Both the position numbers and the translations under genes were made by a program. DNA of 50,356 nucleotides from a virus. Shown one piece after another: positions 7,205 to 16,746 of this stretch. Positions within the stretch are counted from its first letter, which is position 1. The number at the start of each line of letters is the position of its first letter. The stretch covers positions 1 through 50,356 of IMG/VR virus record IMGVR_UViG_3300048823_000117; one strand, written 5' to 3'. The notes under the pieces are model-generated. The model was not told the DNA's origin. It was given only the letters and a program-made list of their open reading frames with translations, and ran no database searches.

Positions 7205-8522
7205 CAGAGTAGCTCATGCTACGGGCGTAGCCTAAAGACTGCAGTAATGGCAATTCCCCCGCTAACTTCCTGCCCACGTCGGTGCGCATCATTCGGTTAG
7301 AAGGCCACCGAACCCCCCACGCAACGCCATATGCGGCCATAGCGGCCGATTCTACCGTAGGACCGCTTCCTGTGACCACCGCCACGTACGTCCCCGCCGT
7401 TGTGAGACATCGCCTGTGACGGAGGTTTCCATCGTCGTCGATGACTGGTTCCATGCCCATCCGCACCATCTGCCAGTGGATGTGATTCGCCGACTCCTCG
7501 TCGAAGTGTATCGGGAACCCAGACCACTTCTCGTGCGGGTCGTTTGAGATTGGGTAGTCGCCGTGGGTCATTACAACGCCGACTGCGATATCAGGTCGGG
7601 GGTTAAACTCATCCCGGCCGGCAAGCATCGCTGCCATCCACTCGACAGGGTCGTGGTCGATTACCTCTTGGCGGATGTTGAAGTCAGGCCAGCCTAACCT
7701 CGAGGTGAACTCCAACGGCCACGGCGTTCCGTCCGAGTCCACAATGCAGTTCACCGAACAATCTCCCACATACCCAATCTGGTACAGGTAGTCCGTCAAG
7801 GGCTTCAGCACCCGGTCGAACAGCAGAGATTCCTGCACGTGCCGCAGGACGGTTCCCTGCTCGCCGGTGTTCTGCCCCAGGTCGTCGTTGAGGAAGCGTT
7901 TGTGTTCCCAAGATTCCTCCACCATTCGCAACCAGCCCGACTGCGGGCTAAACCAGCCGGCAATCCCGACCTCCACCCCGTCGGCTTTCTTCTGCAGCAT
8001 GAGCTTGCTGTTCAGCCCGGCGTCCCTCCACCGTTCGAGTTGGAAAATCGCTTCTTCCGGCGAATTGGCGACACAGGTAAGGGACTTATCGCCTTCCCCT
8101 CCCCAGGGCTTGATGACAACTGGCTCCCTCGAGGCGACGACATACTCAATTGCATCATTGAGATTCTCGACAGTAACATACGGCAGAATCTGAACTCCTT
8201 GAGACTGGAGCACTTGCTGTCCGAGAGCCCGGTCAAGTTCAAGCTGCGCGCTCGCCGCATTGGCGCCAAAGATAGGGTAACCAGATTCAAAGTACGGTTC
8301 GAGTTTGTTGGCATAGCGAGAATTCCCGTTGACGATTACCAAATCGCTCCCGTCCATTAAGGGTTCCCAGTCTCGCGGGCGATCAACCAGCCCCTCGCCG
8401 AAGGTTAGTTCTTGGCGGCTGGGCGGTAGCCAGTACCTGACATCATGCCCCCACTCCTTCGCTCGCAGGGCGATTCCCAGCCCCGTTGCCTCGCCCTCGA
8501 CTTCGATGATCAGTATTCTCAC
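7197..8522 (-). CDS. PurD-like ATP-grasp ligase
   Basis: The 441-residue protein has the layout of phosphoribosylamine-glycine ligase (PurD): an N-terminal Rossmann-like start (MRILIIEVEGEATGLGIALRA), an ATP-grasp core with VVIKPWGGEGDKS near 135, and the Mg/ATP-binding strand PLEFTSRLGWPD near 270. PurD joins glycine to phosphoribosylamine in purine synthesis. Here the gene is embedded between an ejection-protein gene and a virion-protein gene with 4-8 bp overlaps, far from any nucleotide genes, so it may instead modify a phage or host product. No other purine gene is present in the genome. Confidence 0.8.
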   Translation of the reverse strand: MRILIIEVEGEATGLGIALRAKEWGHDVRYWLPPSRQELTFGEGLVDRPRDWEPLMDGSDLVIVNGNSRYANKLEPYFESGYPIFGANAASAQLELDRALGQQVLQSQGVQILPYVTVENLNDAIEYVVASREPVVIKPWGGEGDKSLTCVANSPEEAIFQLERWRDAGLNSKLMLQKKADGVEVGIAGWFSPQSGWLRMVEESWEHKRFLNDDLGQNTGEQGTVLRHVQESLLFDRVLKPLTDYLYQIGYVGDCSVNCIVDSDGTPWPLEFTSRLGWPDFNIRQEVIDHDPVEWMAAMLAGRDEFNPRPDIAVGVVMTHGDYPISNDPHEKWSGFPIHFDEESANHIHWQMVRMGMEPVIDDDGNLRHRRCLTTAGTYVAVVTGSGPTVESAAMAAYGVAWGVRWPSNRMMRTDVGRKLAGELPLLQSLGYARSMSYSDG

Positions 8523-10063
8523 GGCTGGTCCGCCGGCTGGGGGTCGTCTTCCTGCGCAGCTTCGCTCCCACGAATCGCCGACCCACGAGCGACTCGTTTC
8601 ACGAGCGCCTTAGTCTTCGGCATTCCGCGAACGATCTTACCCTGAACGACTTTCGTCCCAAGGGCAGCCCTTACCGCTGGCCGAGCTATCGCCATTCCAG
8701 TTGCAATAGGATGACTAGCTGCCAGGCCTGTCCCACCGATCAGGAAGTCCATCGCCGAGAACAAGCCCTCAGAGCCTTTCTTCTCCAGGTACTGAGCGTT
8801 CCTTGGAAAGTGCTTCGCCGTGTCGGCGATTACCTTCATCCCACCAGTCATCTTAATCCCGGCCTCTTGTGCCGCTGCGACGACCTGTGCCATGACGTGT
8901 CCGCCTGGGCCGAGAGAGTCGTCAACTGTAGCGATCTTAGCGAGTTGTTCTCGGGCCTGTACATAGTCCTTATACACATCGGGCGGCACAACCCCTTGTT
9001 TCGCAAGCACTCCAGCTCGACGGTCCAGTCGTGCGTCAAGGGCATCGGCTAGCTGTCGTTGTACCATCCCTAAAGCGTTATTTTCTGGGTGCCGAATCTT
9101 TAGATTCAGCTTAGAGTCATGTCTTAACGCTCTAATCTCGTCAATGGTTTCCTGCGCAGTAACAGTACCACTATTCAAGTAATGTGACTTTTCATCTTCA
9201 ATTGACTTGTATCTGTACTTCCCGCCATACCCAGATGAACGCTGTGCGAACCTGCCACCAGTGGCTTTGACGGCTGCGTCGTATAGGGGGTCAGGTGGTA
9301 AATTGCCAATCGCTGCCAGACGATCATAGCCAGTGTTCGCGCCCTTACGCAGCAAGTCCAGATTATGATCGTTCAGCTCATCATCTGGGTGCAGGCCGAT
9401 TGAGGTCTTCGCCAGTCGGTCGTAAACGGGCTGATTCAGATCCGACAGGTACTTGTCAGTTTTTGCCCCGCCGACAGCACCTTGAACAGCCTTCGACACA
9501 CGCCCGCCGACGTAGCTCGGCGAGAGCATGATCCCGGCGTTGTGGGCTTGTTCCGCAGCCTGAGACGTCACAAGTGTTAATCCCTGGTGCGGCGTATGTC
9601 CGACGAACTTCTGTGAGAGTTTCTTCCCCACAGCCTTAACCGCGTCCTCAACCAGCCGACCACCTACTTTCCCAGCCGCCTCACCGCCCGAGGCAACAAT
9701 CGCAGCAGCTTCTTCCGAGAACTTACCCAGTCCCGAGGTCGGCGCTCGGGTGTACTGGTCCAGCTTATTCAGCCAAAAGGTCGACGGTTGCTCAACGTCA
9801 GGTTCCTTCGGCAGTATGCCCGCCTTCGTTCCTGCGCTGCCGATCACGTTCGCGAGGGAAGTCGCCATGTCAGGAATGAAGGTTGCGGCGTAGATTCCTG
9901 CCTTCGCCACTGGTCGGACGATCGCCGAGCCCCAGTCCTTCGCCACGTCAGTCGCAGACTCCTTAGCCGCAGGTTTCTGCCCAGGATCTGGCACAAAGCT
10001 CCCGGCCGAGTTAGGATCCGCCTGGGGCGTAGCTGGTTGCGAAGTATCTGGAACAAATGGCAT
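8519..10063 (-). CDS. Internal virion / DNA ejection protein
   Basis: The protein has 514 residues from ATG 10063, which has GGAAG about 8 bases upstream and follows the upstream stop by one base; an earlier in-frame codon at 10093 lacks a site. It is helical and Ala-rich with a Pro-rich start (FVPDTSQPATPQADP), hydrophobic Gly/Ala segments near the C-terminus (FLIGGTGLAASHPIATGMAI) and no enzyme motif. Size, composition and position after the tail-neck genes fit P22- and T7-type ejection proteins. It overlaps the ATP-grasp gene by 4 bp. Confidence 0.72.
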   Translation of the reverse strand: MPFVPDTSQPATPQADPNSAGSFVPDPGQKPAAKESATDVAKDWGSAIVRPVAKAGIYAATFIPDMATSLANVIGSAGTKAGILPKEPDVEQPSTFWLNKLDQYTRAPTSGLGKFSEEAAAIVASGGEAAGKVGGRLVEDAVKAVGKKLSQKFVGHTPHQGLTLVTSQAAEQAHNAGIMLSPSYVGGRVSKAVQGAVGGAKTDKYLSDLNQPVYDRLAKTSIGLHPDDELNDHNLDLLRKGANTGYDRLAAIGNLPPDPLYDAAVKATGGRFAQRSSGYGGKYRYKSIEDEKSHYLNSGTVTAQETIDEIRALRHDSKLNLKIRHPENNALGMVQRQLADALDARLDRRAGVLAKQGVVPPDVYKDYVQAREQLAKIATVDDSLGPGGHVMAQVVAAAQEAGIKMTGGMKVIADTAKHFPRNAQYLEKKGSEGLFSAMDFLIGGTGLAASHPIATGMAIARPAVRAALGTKVVQGKIVRGMPKTKALVKRVARGSAIRGSEAAQEDDPQPADQP

Positions 10064-10064
10064 G

Positions 10065-11516
10065 TTAGTTCTTCCAGGTTCCTGATACACCATTAATGGT
10101 TATCTTATCACCGTCCTGTAGCTTGCCCGCCTTGGCAGCGGCCTGTGCCATTGCTTGACTGGTGAATACCTTCGGTGCTCCAGCGTTCAGCGCTTCCTGG
10201 ATCGTCTTCCCCGCTTTCAGCGCATCCATCACAGTCTTGTTTCCCTTCTGCACCGCGTCGATCACTTTGCGTGAAGCGCCGACGGCCGCCTGCAACTCAG
10301 GATAGCTCATAGTGTCGGGTAGCGAAGCAGTCGCCTGTTCTCGAGCATGGTCGGTGGTCTGTCCCGACCGCGAAAGAACCGTCGCGAGATCAGCTCGAGT
10401 ATCCTCAAGCGTCGTAGCATAGGCCTGAATCGTCGGATTGGCGTAGACGTGCTTCTGCAGAGCCGTTCGTACCTGCGAAGCCGTCTTCGAATCACCGAAG
10501 TTAACTTGCTTAGCCGCCGCGTCAAGCTGCTCAAACAGACCACCCGACTCGGTCAGAGCTGCCTGCGCCGACTCAATGTTACCCTCTCTACGAGCCACTA
10601 CTCCAGCCTCGGTCAGGTCGCCCTTCATGCCAATATACCCAGACTTCATATCCGCGACAATTTCCTCTGGCGTTCGATCAGGATTATTCTTAATCGCGTC
10701 AGCGAAGAACTGATTCCTCGCCGCCAGCGACCGAGTGCCCAAGGGCAGAGGAATCTGATCCTTCGCAACGAGGAACCGCAATTGGCTTAACTTATCCCCC
10801 GTCGAATCACCCTCAGCATCCTCGTCAAACGCACCAGTCTTCTGCAGGTACTTCTCCCGAGTCTTATCCAGGTTAATCTGTTCCTCCTTCACCCGCTGGT
10901 CAACCTCCTGCGTCTTGGTCTCAGCGTTAGCCTTCAGCGCGTTCGCCTCGTCCAGCTTCGCCTGGGCCTTCGTCTTCAGATGTTCCAGGAACTCTGGCAT
11001 GACCTTGACTTTGTTAGGATCGTAGGCGCTAGTTAGAAGGCTCTTAATCGTTGGATTCTTCATCATCTCAGGCGGGAGTTCTCCTTGCACAACTATCTGC
11101 GCCGCATGCCATTCCTCAGGAGTCGTCACTCCAGCGAAGGTCTTGTTCGCCAAGTCGATGTAGCTCAGTGCATCATTCGCCTGCTTCGACATGATATCCG
11201 ACTGAGTCTTAGCCGTATCGTTAGCCATCTTCGAAATCTGCGCTGCCTGTTCAGGGAACCCGTCGGAGAGATAAGTGTTGGCCAGCTTCGTCAGCGCGTC
11301 GGTATGCTCGGTCGGATCCTTGGAGTTAATCCCGTCGAACTGCCCCGAGGCTAAGCTCCCCTGGAGCTTCGTCATGTTGTCCAGTTCCATTTGGCTCTGT
11401 TGTAACTTGACCTGCTTCTGCTTATTATCAATCTCCCCCGTTTGCAGAGACTGATATAACTGAAGGGCATCCGCCACTCCCCCAGCACCGAAACCTAATT
11501 CTGAACCTTCAGCCAT
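10065..11516 (-). CDS. Internal virion / DNA ejection protein, coiled-coil rich
   Basis: The 483-residue protein is almost wholly helical with long charged heptad runs (for example around 180-230, KTKAQAKLDEANALKANAE). It begins MAEGSELGFGAGGVADALQLYQ and ends with a short beta motif, KLQDGDKITINGVSGTW, that looks like a small SH3-like cap. No catalytic motif is visible. Neighbours on both sides are ejection-type proteins, so it is probably the second protein of the trio that forms a trans-envelope channel. Confidence 0.7.
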   Translation of the reverse strand: MAEGSELGFGAGGVADALQLYQSLQTGEIDNKQKQVKLQQSQMELDNMTKLQGSLASGQFDGINSKDPTEHTDALTKLANTYLSDGFPEQAAQISKMANDTAKTQSDIMSKQANDALSYIDLANKTFAGVTTPEEWHAAQIVVQGELPPEMMKNPTIKSLLTSAYDPNKVKVMPEFLEHLKTKAQAKLDEANALKANAETKTQEVDQRVKEEQINLDKTREKYLQKTGAFDEDAEGDSTGDKLSQLRFLVAKDQIPLPLGTRSLAARNQFFADAIKNNPDRTPEEIVADMKSGYIGMKGDLTEAGVVARREGNIESAQAALTESGGLFEQLDAAAKQVNFGDSKTASQVRTALQKHVYANPTIQAYATTLEDTRADLATVLSRSGQTTDHAREQATASLPDTMSYPELQAAVGASRKVIDAVQKGNKTVMDALKAGKTIQEALNAGAPKVFTSQAMAQAAAKAGKLQDGDKITINGVSGTWKN

Positions 11517-11523
11517 AAATGCC

Positions 11524-12135
11524 TCAGTTAAAGACGAACTGGTTTTGGTCGATGGGCTGGTTCGCAGGCGCGCCGGTCACGTTAATCGAACCAGCAGGTG
11601 TACTCGCCGGCGCCCCGGTCTGCCCCTTCTGGTACCCCAGCATGCCGTAGAAGCCGAGGCTATTCAGCAAGCTGCTAATCGTACTGGTCGCTTGCCCTGT
11701 CGCTCCAGTCGCAGCATTAATACTCGACGCAGGTGAACTTGGCGCCGTTACGCCAGACAACGCCGAGAGCAACTGCGTCTGTTGGCCGTAGAACGAACTC
11801 GCCAGCCCCTGGCCGAACGACGTCAGCGCTGCTCCCTCGTTCCCACTCCCGGCAAACCCCCCTGCAGCCATCTGATCGGCCACCGCAGCTGCTCCAGTCT
11901 GCTCTTGAAACTGAAACCCAGGCAGTTGCCCCACACTCGACGGATTCGCGATAAGCGTCTTCAGCAGGTTATTGTAATATCCCTGCTCCCCTGCAGTGTT
12001 CTGCGCCAGGCTAAGCGCAGAGCTTGCCTCCGACCCAGACTGGCTCGCCTCGTATCCTCCAATAGCCAGACTCCCGGCGGCCGCCACCGCAGTCAACCCG
12101 GCCGTCAGACCTATCCCTGTTACTAAGCCAACCAT
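11524..12135 (-). CDS. Internal virion protein (small ejection protein)
   Basis: The 203-residue protein has a hydrophobic Gly/Ala N-terminus (LVTGIGLTAGLTAVAAAGSLAIGGYEA) that could insert into membrane, then SVGQLPGFQFQEQTGAAA and GFAGSGNEGAALTSFGQGLA. The LPGYQF ... GSGN ... ALTNYGQ pattern is widespread in small internal virion proteins of podophages. The start overlaps the upstream cupin-like gene by 13 bp. Confidence 0.75.
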   Translation of the reverse strand: MVGLVTGIGLTAGLTAVAAAGSLAIGGYEASQSGSEASSALSLAQNTAGEQGYYNNLLKTLIANPSSVGQLPGFQFQEQTGAAAVADQMAAGGFAGSGNEGAALTSFGQGLASSFYGQQTQLLSALSGVTAPSSPASSINAATGATGQATSTISSLLNSLGFYGMLGYQKGQTGAPASTPAGSINVTGAPANQPIDQNQFVFN

Positions 12136-12581
12136 AGCTGCTCCTGGACACCTTGCCCTCGCATCAGCAGCGGCGCAACCGGCTCGAAGAACTCATCTTC
12201 AAGTTCTTCTATATCACGAATCTCGTTCGGATTAGCGTGAATGCTGCAAGCGGTTATCGGGGTCAAGGTGTGAATCACTGTTTGAAACCCAGGGACCGTC
12301 ATAAGACGGTCGATGGCGTTATGAACTGTAGTGCCCTTTTCAGTGATCAGCTCAGTTCGGCCACGGAGTAGCTCTACCAAGTGCCCCTTCTTATGGACTC
12401 GGCCGATGAAGATGAAGTCGGCCGGCAGGTCGAATTCGCGAACATAGCGCCCAGGATGAAAGATGTGGCGAACCTCGAAGTCTTCCACTTGATAGCCGCC
12501 GACCTGACGAATCTTCCACGCCAAGTAAGCGATCTTATCCTTCCAACTCAGCTCAGGTTGGAGCGGTGTACTGAGTGACAA
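12123..12581 (-). CDS. Cupin-like small protein of the virion module
   Basis: The 152-residue protein has VRHIFHPGRYVREFDLPAD then IFIGRVHKKGHLVELLRGR, which reads like the two histidine-bearing strands of a cupin barrel, followed by a Gly turn and TVIHTLTPITACSIHAN. Similar small cupin-like proteins recur in structural modules of tailed phages, with no agreed function. It overlaps neighbours by 13 and 29 bp. Confidence 0.6.
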   Translation of the reverse strand: MSLSTPLQPELSWKDKIAYLAWKIRQVGGYQVEDFEVRHIFHPGRYVREFDLPADFIFIGRVHKKGHLVELLRGRTELITEKGTTVHNAIDRLMTVPGFQTVIHTLTPITACSIHANPNEIRDIEELEDEFFEPVAPLLMRGQGVQEQLWLA

Positions 12582-12789
12582 TTCCGTTTACCACCGTGAT
12601 CGAGCCATTTGTACCGCCGGTAGTTAACTTAACCAGCACCACCGTAGTCGAGATTCCTGGTGCCAGTACCCCCTTAACCTGCCGCATCCACTGCTTCATC
12701 CAAGTACTGGCCTTGCCTGTTAGCGGATTCACGACCACCGACTGATCCGACGGTGCAGTCGAGATCGGATTCCTCGTCGGGCTAGCCAT
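12553..12789 (-). CDS. Small hypothetical virion-module protein
   Basis: A 78-residue protein opens with a Pro/Ser-rich segment (SPTRNPISTAPSDQSVVVNPLTG) and ends in short strands (GGTNGSITVVNGIVTQYTAPT), the kind of beta tail common in tail-fibre-associated proteins. It overlaps the genes on both sides (8 and 29 bp). No family is recognised. Confidence 0.6.
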   Translation of the reverse strand: MASPTRNPISTAPSDQSVVVNPLTGKASTWMKQWMRQVKGVLAPGISTTVVLVKLTTGGTNGSITVVNGIVTQYTAPT

Positions 12790-13015
12790 TCAGCTTCGCC
12801 CCAGTCGCTGGATCGATCATCGCCTGACGGCTATCAACCAGCCGCTGTTTCGCCGCGATAAACGCTGCCTGAGGGTCCCTGCCAGCTGCCGGGATGTGGA
12901 TGGCAATCTTCTCCAGCAGGCTCTGCGCCTCTTGCTGAACCGCCGGCAGGTCCTTGGCAGCCGTCAGGAGCCCATTAACGATGTTCAGTATCAGTACGAC
13001 TGTCGTGAGTGGCAT
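12782..13015 (-). CDS. Small hypothetical protein with hydrophobic N-terminus
   Basis: The 77-residue protein starts with one hydrophobic stretch (TTVVLILNIVNGLLTAA) followed by amphipathic helices (LPAVQQEAQSLLEKIAIH). The start overlaps the stop of the gp10-like gene by one base and the end overlaps the next gene by 8 bp. It could be a membrane-anchored or tail-neck accessory protein. Confidence 0.6.
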   Translation of the reverse strand: MPLTTVVLILNIVNGLLTAAKDLPAVQQEAQSLLEKIAIHIPAAGRDPQAAFIAAKQRLVDSRQAMIDPATGAKLNG

Positions 13016-14619
13016 TAGATTGTCCCTATGTCGAGTTGAAGATCAGAGGCCTTAATCCTAAACGGCGTTGGCGCTGTATGGCGGAGGTTAAGCGCTCGCT
13101 TGGTAAACGACCCGCAGCGGGTTAGACTCGGTCGGTTGACCGACAGCGACACCGCCCTGAACGGCGACCAGCTGCGGTAGTCGTTGTCCGACTTCCGAAC
13201 AAACATCTTACTACCAGATACCTGATCGTTCTGGAAATACATCGCGTTGAGTTGCTTCCTGCGCTTCGTCCCAGCGTCCCAGCTCGGCGTGTAGATATCC
13301 ACCTGGGCGGGAGTCCCGGCGTCGGTCGGATAGACTTGATCGATGTCCATCACGTAGAACTGGCCGGAGGAAATGTCCTGGCAGTAGACTCCTGGGCCGA
13401 CGAACGGATCGTCACTCCCGTGGCCTGAGACTCCTGTAACGGACCAATACGACAGCCCTGGGCTCATCCACAGGTACCACATCTGCTGGTCGAGATCGTA
13501 GGCGAGGGTGAACGGGAGGCAGTCGGTTAGTACCTGAAGAGCGGTGATTACATAGAACCTATGCCCACCACGCTTAATCCCAGCTGAATAGATGATGTTA
13601 GCAGGGACACTCGGCTGGGCGGAGAAGACAGCCATTTGCAGCTGCTGGAGCAATCGCTCGACCGCCGGCGTTGAGACAACGCTCACTTGTAACCCGTCCA
13701 TGCGGGCAATTTGGGGGGTGGTCTTGTCGTTGTTAGTTAGCCAGAGGAGCGACTGGTCGATCAACTGAACCGACCCGGCGTTCGCACAGCCATAGTTGGC
13801 ATCCGCCCCTTCGACCCAGGCCAGGTTACTCCCCACACCGGCGGTGTTCGCCGCTGCCCCAGCGTCGTAGAAGCAGCGTAGGCTGGTTGACTTCAGCGCT
13901 ATTACATATTCAAGTTGCTGCACCAGGCAAACGGGCAGGTCCGACCGGCCGCCAGCTTCGATCACCGTAGTCGCTGTCCAAGACCCAACCGAGTTGTTAT
14001 CCGATCCCCAGATATTCCCTTGCTGGTCCATCACGTACAGAACGCCGTCGAGGAACACGCAGCCGTCGACTAAGGGAACTGTCCAAGGGACAGTCGTCGC
14101 GAAATCGAGCACGCTCTTATAATACGGTGGGCCGAGAAACAGTACTGCTCCCCAAAGGTTACCATTCGCGCACCAGAACAGATACGGTAAGGTATTGCTC
14201 TCGGTGACTTGAATAAAATTAGCCACCCGACCGGGTACCCAGGGCTGAGCGTTCGTGCCCATATAAGGGACGTTGACGAACCCTGACGGGCTGTACGAGA
14301 ACACCAAGAGGCCGAAAATCGTTAGCGCAAGTGGCGTTGCCGCTCCAGCCGCGTAGCCAAGGCCAACCCCGCCGGCCTGACCGCCGACTGGGTTGCGCAG
14401 TGACTTCAGTCCGAATCGCTTCTCCACCCAGTACTGACCGTCCTCAGGATCAAGTTCAGCGTAGCCGTTAATGATCACCGAGTCGGAGACTGGCGACCGA
14501 ATGGAAGGATCCGTCAGTGCAACGGTACTCGACCTGAACCCAGGCTTACTTGCCAGCGGAAACCTCTTCGGCACTCGAACGCTCGGCGCTTGACTAACCT
14601 GCTCGCCAGGGGTGCTCAT
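13015..14619 (-). CDS. P22 gp10-like tail hub / DNA stabilisation protein
   Basis: The 534-residue, beta-rich protein begins with a short basic segment and SVIINGYAELDPEDGQYWVEKRFGL, resembling the opening of P22 gp10-like hub proteins (NGYAE ... KRPGL). The remainder is a series of WD-like or propeller-like strands. It sits directly downstream of the gp4-like gene (1-bp junction), the P22 order. It would close the portal vertex and hold packaged DNA. Confidence 0.72.
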   Translation of the reverse strand: MSTPGEQVSQAPSVRVPKRFPLASKPGFRSSTVALTDPSIRSPVSDSVIINGYAELDPEDGQYWVEKRFGLKSLRNPVGGQAGGVGLGYAAGAATPLALTIFGLLVFSYSPSGFVNVPYMGTNAQPWVPGRVANFIQVTESNTLPYLFWCANGNLWGAVLFLGPPYYKSVLDFATTVPWTVPLVDGCVFLDGVLYVMDQQGNIWGSDNNSVGSWTATTVIEAGGRSDLPVCLVQQLEYVIALKSTSLRCFYDAGAAANTAGVGSNLAWVEGADANYGCANAGSVQLIDQSLLWLTNNDKTTPQIARMDGLQVSVVSTPAVERLLQQLQMAVFSAQPSVPANIIYSAGIKRGGHRFYVITALQVLTDCLPFTLAYDLDQQMWYLWMSPGLSYWSVTGVSGHGSDDPFVGPGVYCQDISSGQFYVMDIDQVYPTDAGTPAQVDIYTPSWDAGTKRRKQLNAMYFQNDQVSGSKMFVRKSDNDYRSWSPFRAVSLSVNRPSLTRCGSFTKRALNLRHTAPTPFRIKASDLQLDIGTI

Positions 14620-15491
14620 CAGGCAAACCGCCGGGTGGTCATGAAGTTCCTCGGATCAGCTTGGATGTACGTCGAAGTATCTTCAACGTCGAAGTCCATC
14701 AGCTTCTCATGATAGCTATCCCGCATAGATTCGTTCTTCGCCTGGATAGCCATCGGCTGCCCTTGGTCGATCTCGCACGCCAGGGCCCAGTGCATCCACT
14801 GGAACCATTCGATCGGGAAGTTCATCTGGTCGGTGATCGAGATCGCTTGATTGACCTGGACCTGAGTCGTGAAGGTGACCGTCGCTTGCGACGTGAACGC
14901 ATCTGGGTTGAGCCATAACCAAAGGTTCAGATAGAACTGCTGCTTGTCTGCGAAGAAGCTATTCGTTAACCCGCCGGCGTTCAACACACCCAAGTTGTTC
15001 CACTCGTCCCTCGAGAGCTGGTAAAGTGGGAACCGATTCTGGATGTTCGACAGAGCAGCTCCGCCCCCACTGGTTGTAATTGACAGTCCAGAGTCGGTCT
15101 GAATAGTGATTCCAGCGTCGGTTTGAATCACATTCCCTGCGGTGGTTGTAGGGAAAGTAAAGTATCCAGCGATGATCCTCGTCGGCCGGGGCATCTGGAT
15201 ATCGCCGCCAGGACCCCAAGAATAACGCTGCTGGCCGAGGACTGGAATAAAGGAAATGTCTTCCTGGAGGAACAACTTCAGCCCCTGGGTCTGCTCGAAG
15301 TTGATCATCATATTCAGCCGACCGAGGTACTGACGATAGTCCTCCGAGTCAGGCTCGTCCATCTTGTCCAGCAACCCAGCATCTCGCATCGCGAGTTCAA
15401 CGGCGTACGACGCGCTCTGCGCAAACGGGTCGCCAGTCCCTGGCGGCTGTGGAACTGGATTCGGCGGATTCGGAACTGGTAGTTGGCTCAT
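14619..15491 (-). CDS. P22 gp4-like head-tail connector
   Basis: The 290-residue protein matches the gp4-type connector pattern: AVELAMRDAGLLDKMDEPDSEDY, LGRLNMMINFEQTQGLKLF, LGQQRYSWGPGGDIQMPRP, then a beta region. An extra loop at about 117-147 holds near-repeats (VIQTDAGITIQTDSGLSI) that look like an insertion relative to the family. It should bind the portal and start the tail. It overlaps the upstream gene by 4 bp. Confidence 0.75.
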   Translation of the reverse strand: MSQLPVPNPPNPVPQPPGTGDPFAQSASYAVELAMRDAGLLDKMDEPDSEDYRQYLGRLNMMINFEQTQGLKLFLQEDISFIPVLGQQRYSWGPGGDIQMPRPTRIIAGYFTFPTTTAGNVIQTDAGITIQTDSGLSITTSGGGAALSNIQNRFPLYQLSRDEWNNLGVLNAGGLTNSFFADKQQFYLNLWLWLNPDAFTSQATVTFTTQVQVNQAISITDQMNFPIEWFQWMHWALACEIDQGQPMAIQAKNESMRDSYHEKLMDFDVEDTSTYIQADPRNFMTTRRFA

Positions 15492-15889
15492 CTTTCCAGC
15501 ACCTTGTCGAACTCAAGTTGAAACCAGAACCACTTCGCATCGACGACACCAAACGGCTCGAGGTACAACTTGCCCTTCCACCCATCCAGTGGCATATCCC
15601 TGTCGAACCGAATGAAGTTCCTAGACTCCATAATCAACAGCAAAGACTCGGGCTTTCGTTCCTGGTTCGTCCAGACGTAAAACCCGAGTTTCTCTTGCAG
15701 GGTCCAAAGGGCGCTTACCAAGGATAGCGTCCGCAAGGTCTTGCCGTGCGGATCGACAGCCAGGCTCTTCGTATCAAAGATCTCAACCAAAGGGTAAGCA
15801 GCTCCCCCATTGACCGGCTCTACACTCCCTCTAACCCAGATCCCGACGTTCTTGCTCGCGTCGCCCAGGAGCTTAACGTGAAGGTCCAC
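15488..15889 (-). CDS. Virion-module protein of unknown function
   Basis: The 133-residue protein is aromatic-rich and probably mixed alpha/beta (GIWVRGSVEPVNGG, KLGFYVWTNQERKPESLLLIMES, KWFWFQLEFDKVLER). It lies between the capsid region and the gp4-like connector, where head-completion or minor head proteins are expected. No motif is recognised. Confidence 0.65.
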   Translation of the reverse strand: MDLHVKLLGDASKNVGIWVRGSVEPVNGGAAYPLVEIFDTKSLAVDPHGKTLRTLSLVSALWTLQEKLGFYVWTNQERKPESLLLIMESRNFIRFDRDMPLDGWKGKLYLEPFGVVDAKWFWFQLEFDKVLER

Positions 15890-15890
15890 G

Positions 15891-16718
15891 TTATCGCTCC
15901 TGCTTAGCGCCTACGAAGTCGAGCGTGAGCGTCTGAGCCGCCCCTGTTGAGGTAATAACTCCAACGGTATTGCTCAGATTCGCCGACGGCAAGGTATAGC
16001 CGCTGGCGACGGTCGTCGGCTGGTTGCCCGAATACAGCTTACCAGTCGGGCACAGAACCGGCAAAGTTGGTACTCCACTCGTCGAAACAGCTGACGTACC
16101 GCTCTGTGGGATCCAACCGAACAGCTGTACCCCGATCGAATACTGCACGTTGCCGTACTGATCGACGTAGAACGCAACGTCGAACTCGGTCGCGGCAGTC
16201 GGCACAAACGATAGAGCCGTTGCGAGGTTAGTACTGCTTGCACTGACGTTGATGCTCAACGGATTCGAGCCGATCGCCCCGGCGACCTTCGAGAACCAAA
16301 TGCCGTCGGTGATCTGGCCTGCGGTAAATGGCGTCGTGGTCGAGTTAACCACCCCGGCGATGAACCCGCTGTTCAACGAAGCGAGCATCAACCTCGCACC
16401 GAAGAAGAACTTCTTCCCTGCGTTTGTTCCCTGGGGAATAACCAGGTTCGCAACAGCCCGCTGGATCGAGGCGTAGTTAGTCGCAACTACTCCGGTGGTG
16501 AACAGGAGGAGCCCCCCTCCACCAGCGGTCAGGGCAATGGTACCGCCGTTGTTCTCGGTCGCTGTCCACGCAGCAGTTGGTAGACAGTTGAAATCATCTG
16601 CATCGGTCTGATAGAAGAAATCGTCCCCGGCGCCACAGTCGGCCCAGGGGCCATACGGTGGCTGAGGCGTGTACCCAGACGGGTTCCGCTTTGGGACTTG
16701 GCTTGCGATCTTAGACAT
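15891..16718 (-). CDS. Beta-rich virion structural protein
   Basis: The 275-residue protein is Gly/Thr/Ser-rich with alternating hydrophobic strands typical of a lectin-like jelly-roll (TIALTAGGGGLLLFTTG, KKFFFGARLMLASLNSGFIAGVV, EFDVAFYVDQYGNVQYSIGV). It lies directly after the major capsid gene, separated by 82 bp that hold a 35-bp operator-like dyad, so it may be a decoration protein or head fibre whose level is set separately. Confidence 0.65.
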   Translation of the reverse strand: MSKIASQVPKRNPSGYTPQPPYGPWADCGAGDDFFYQTDADDFNCLPTAAWTATENNGGTIALTAGGGGLLLFTTGVVATNYASIQRAVANLVIPQGTNAGKKFFFGARLMLASLNSGFIAGVVNSTTTPFTAGQITDGIWFSKVAGAIGSNPLSINVSASSTNLATALSFVPTAATEFDVAFYVDQYGNVQYSIGVQLFGWIPQSGTSAVSTSGVPTLPVLCPTGKLYSGNQPTTVASGYTLPSANLSNTVGVITSTGAAQTLTLDFVGAKQER

Positions 16719-16746
16719 GAATTTGCTCCAAGTTAGATTAGTATAA

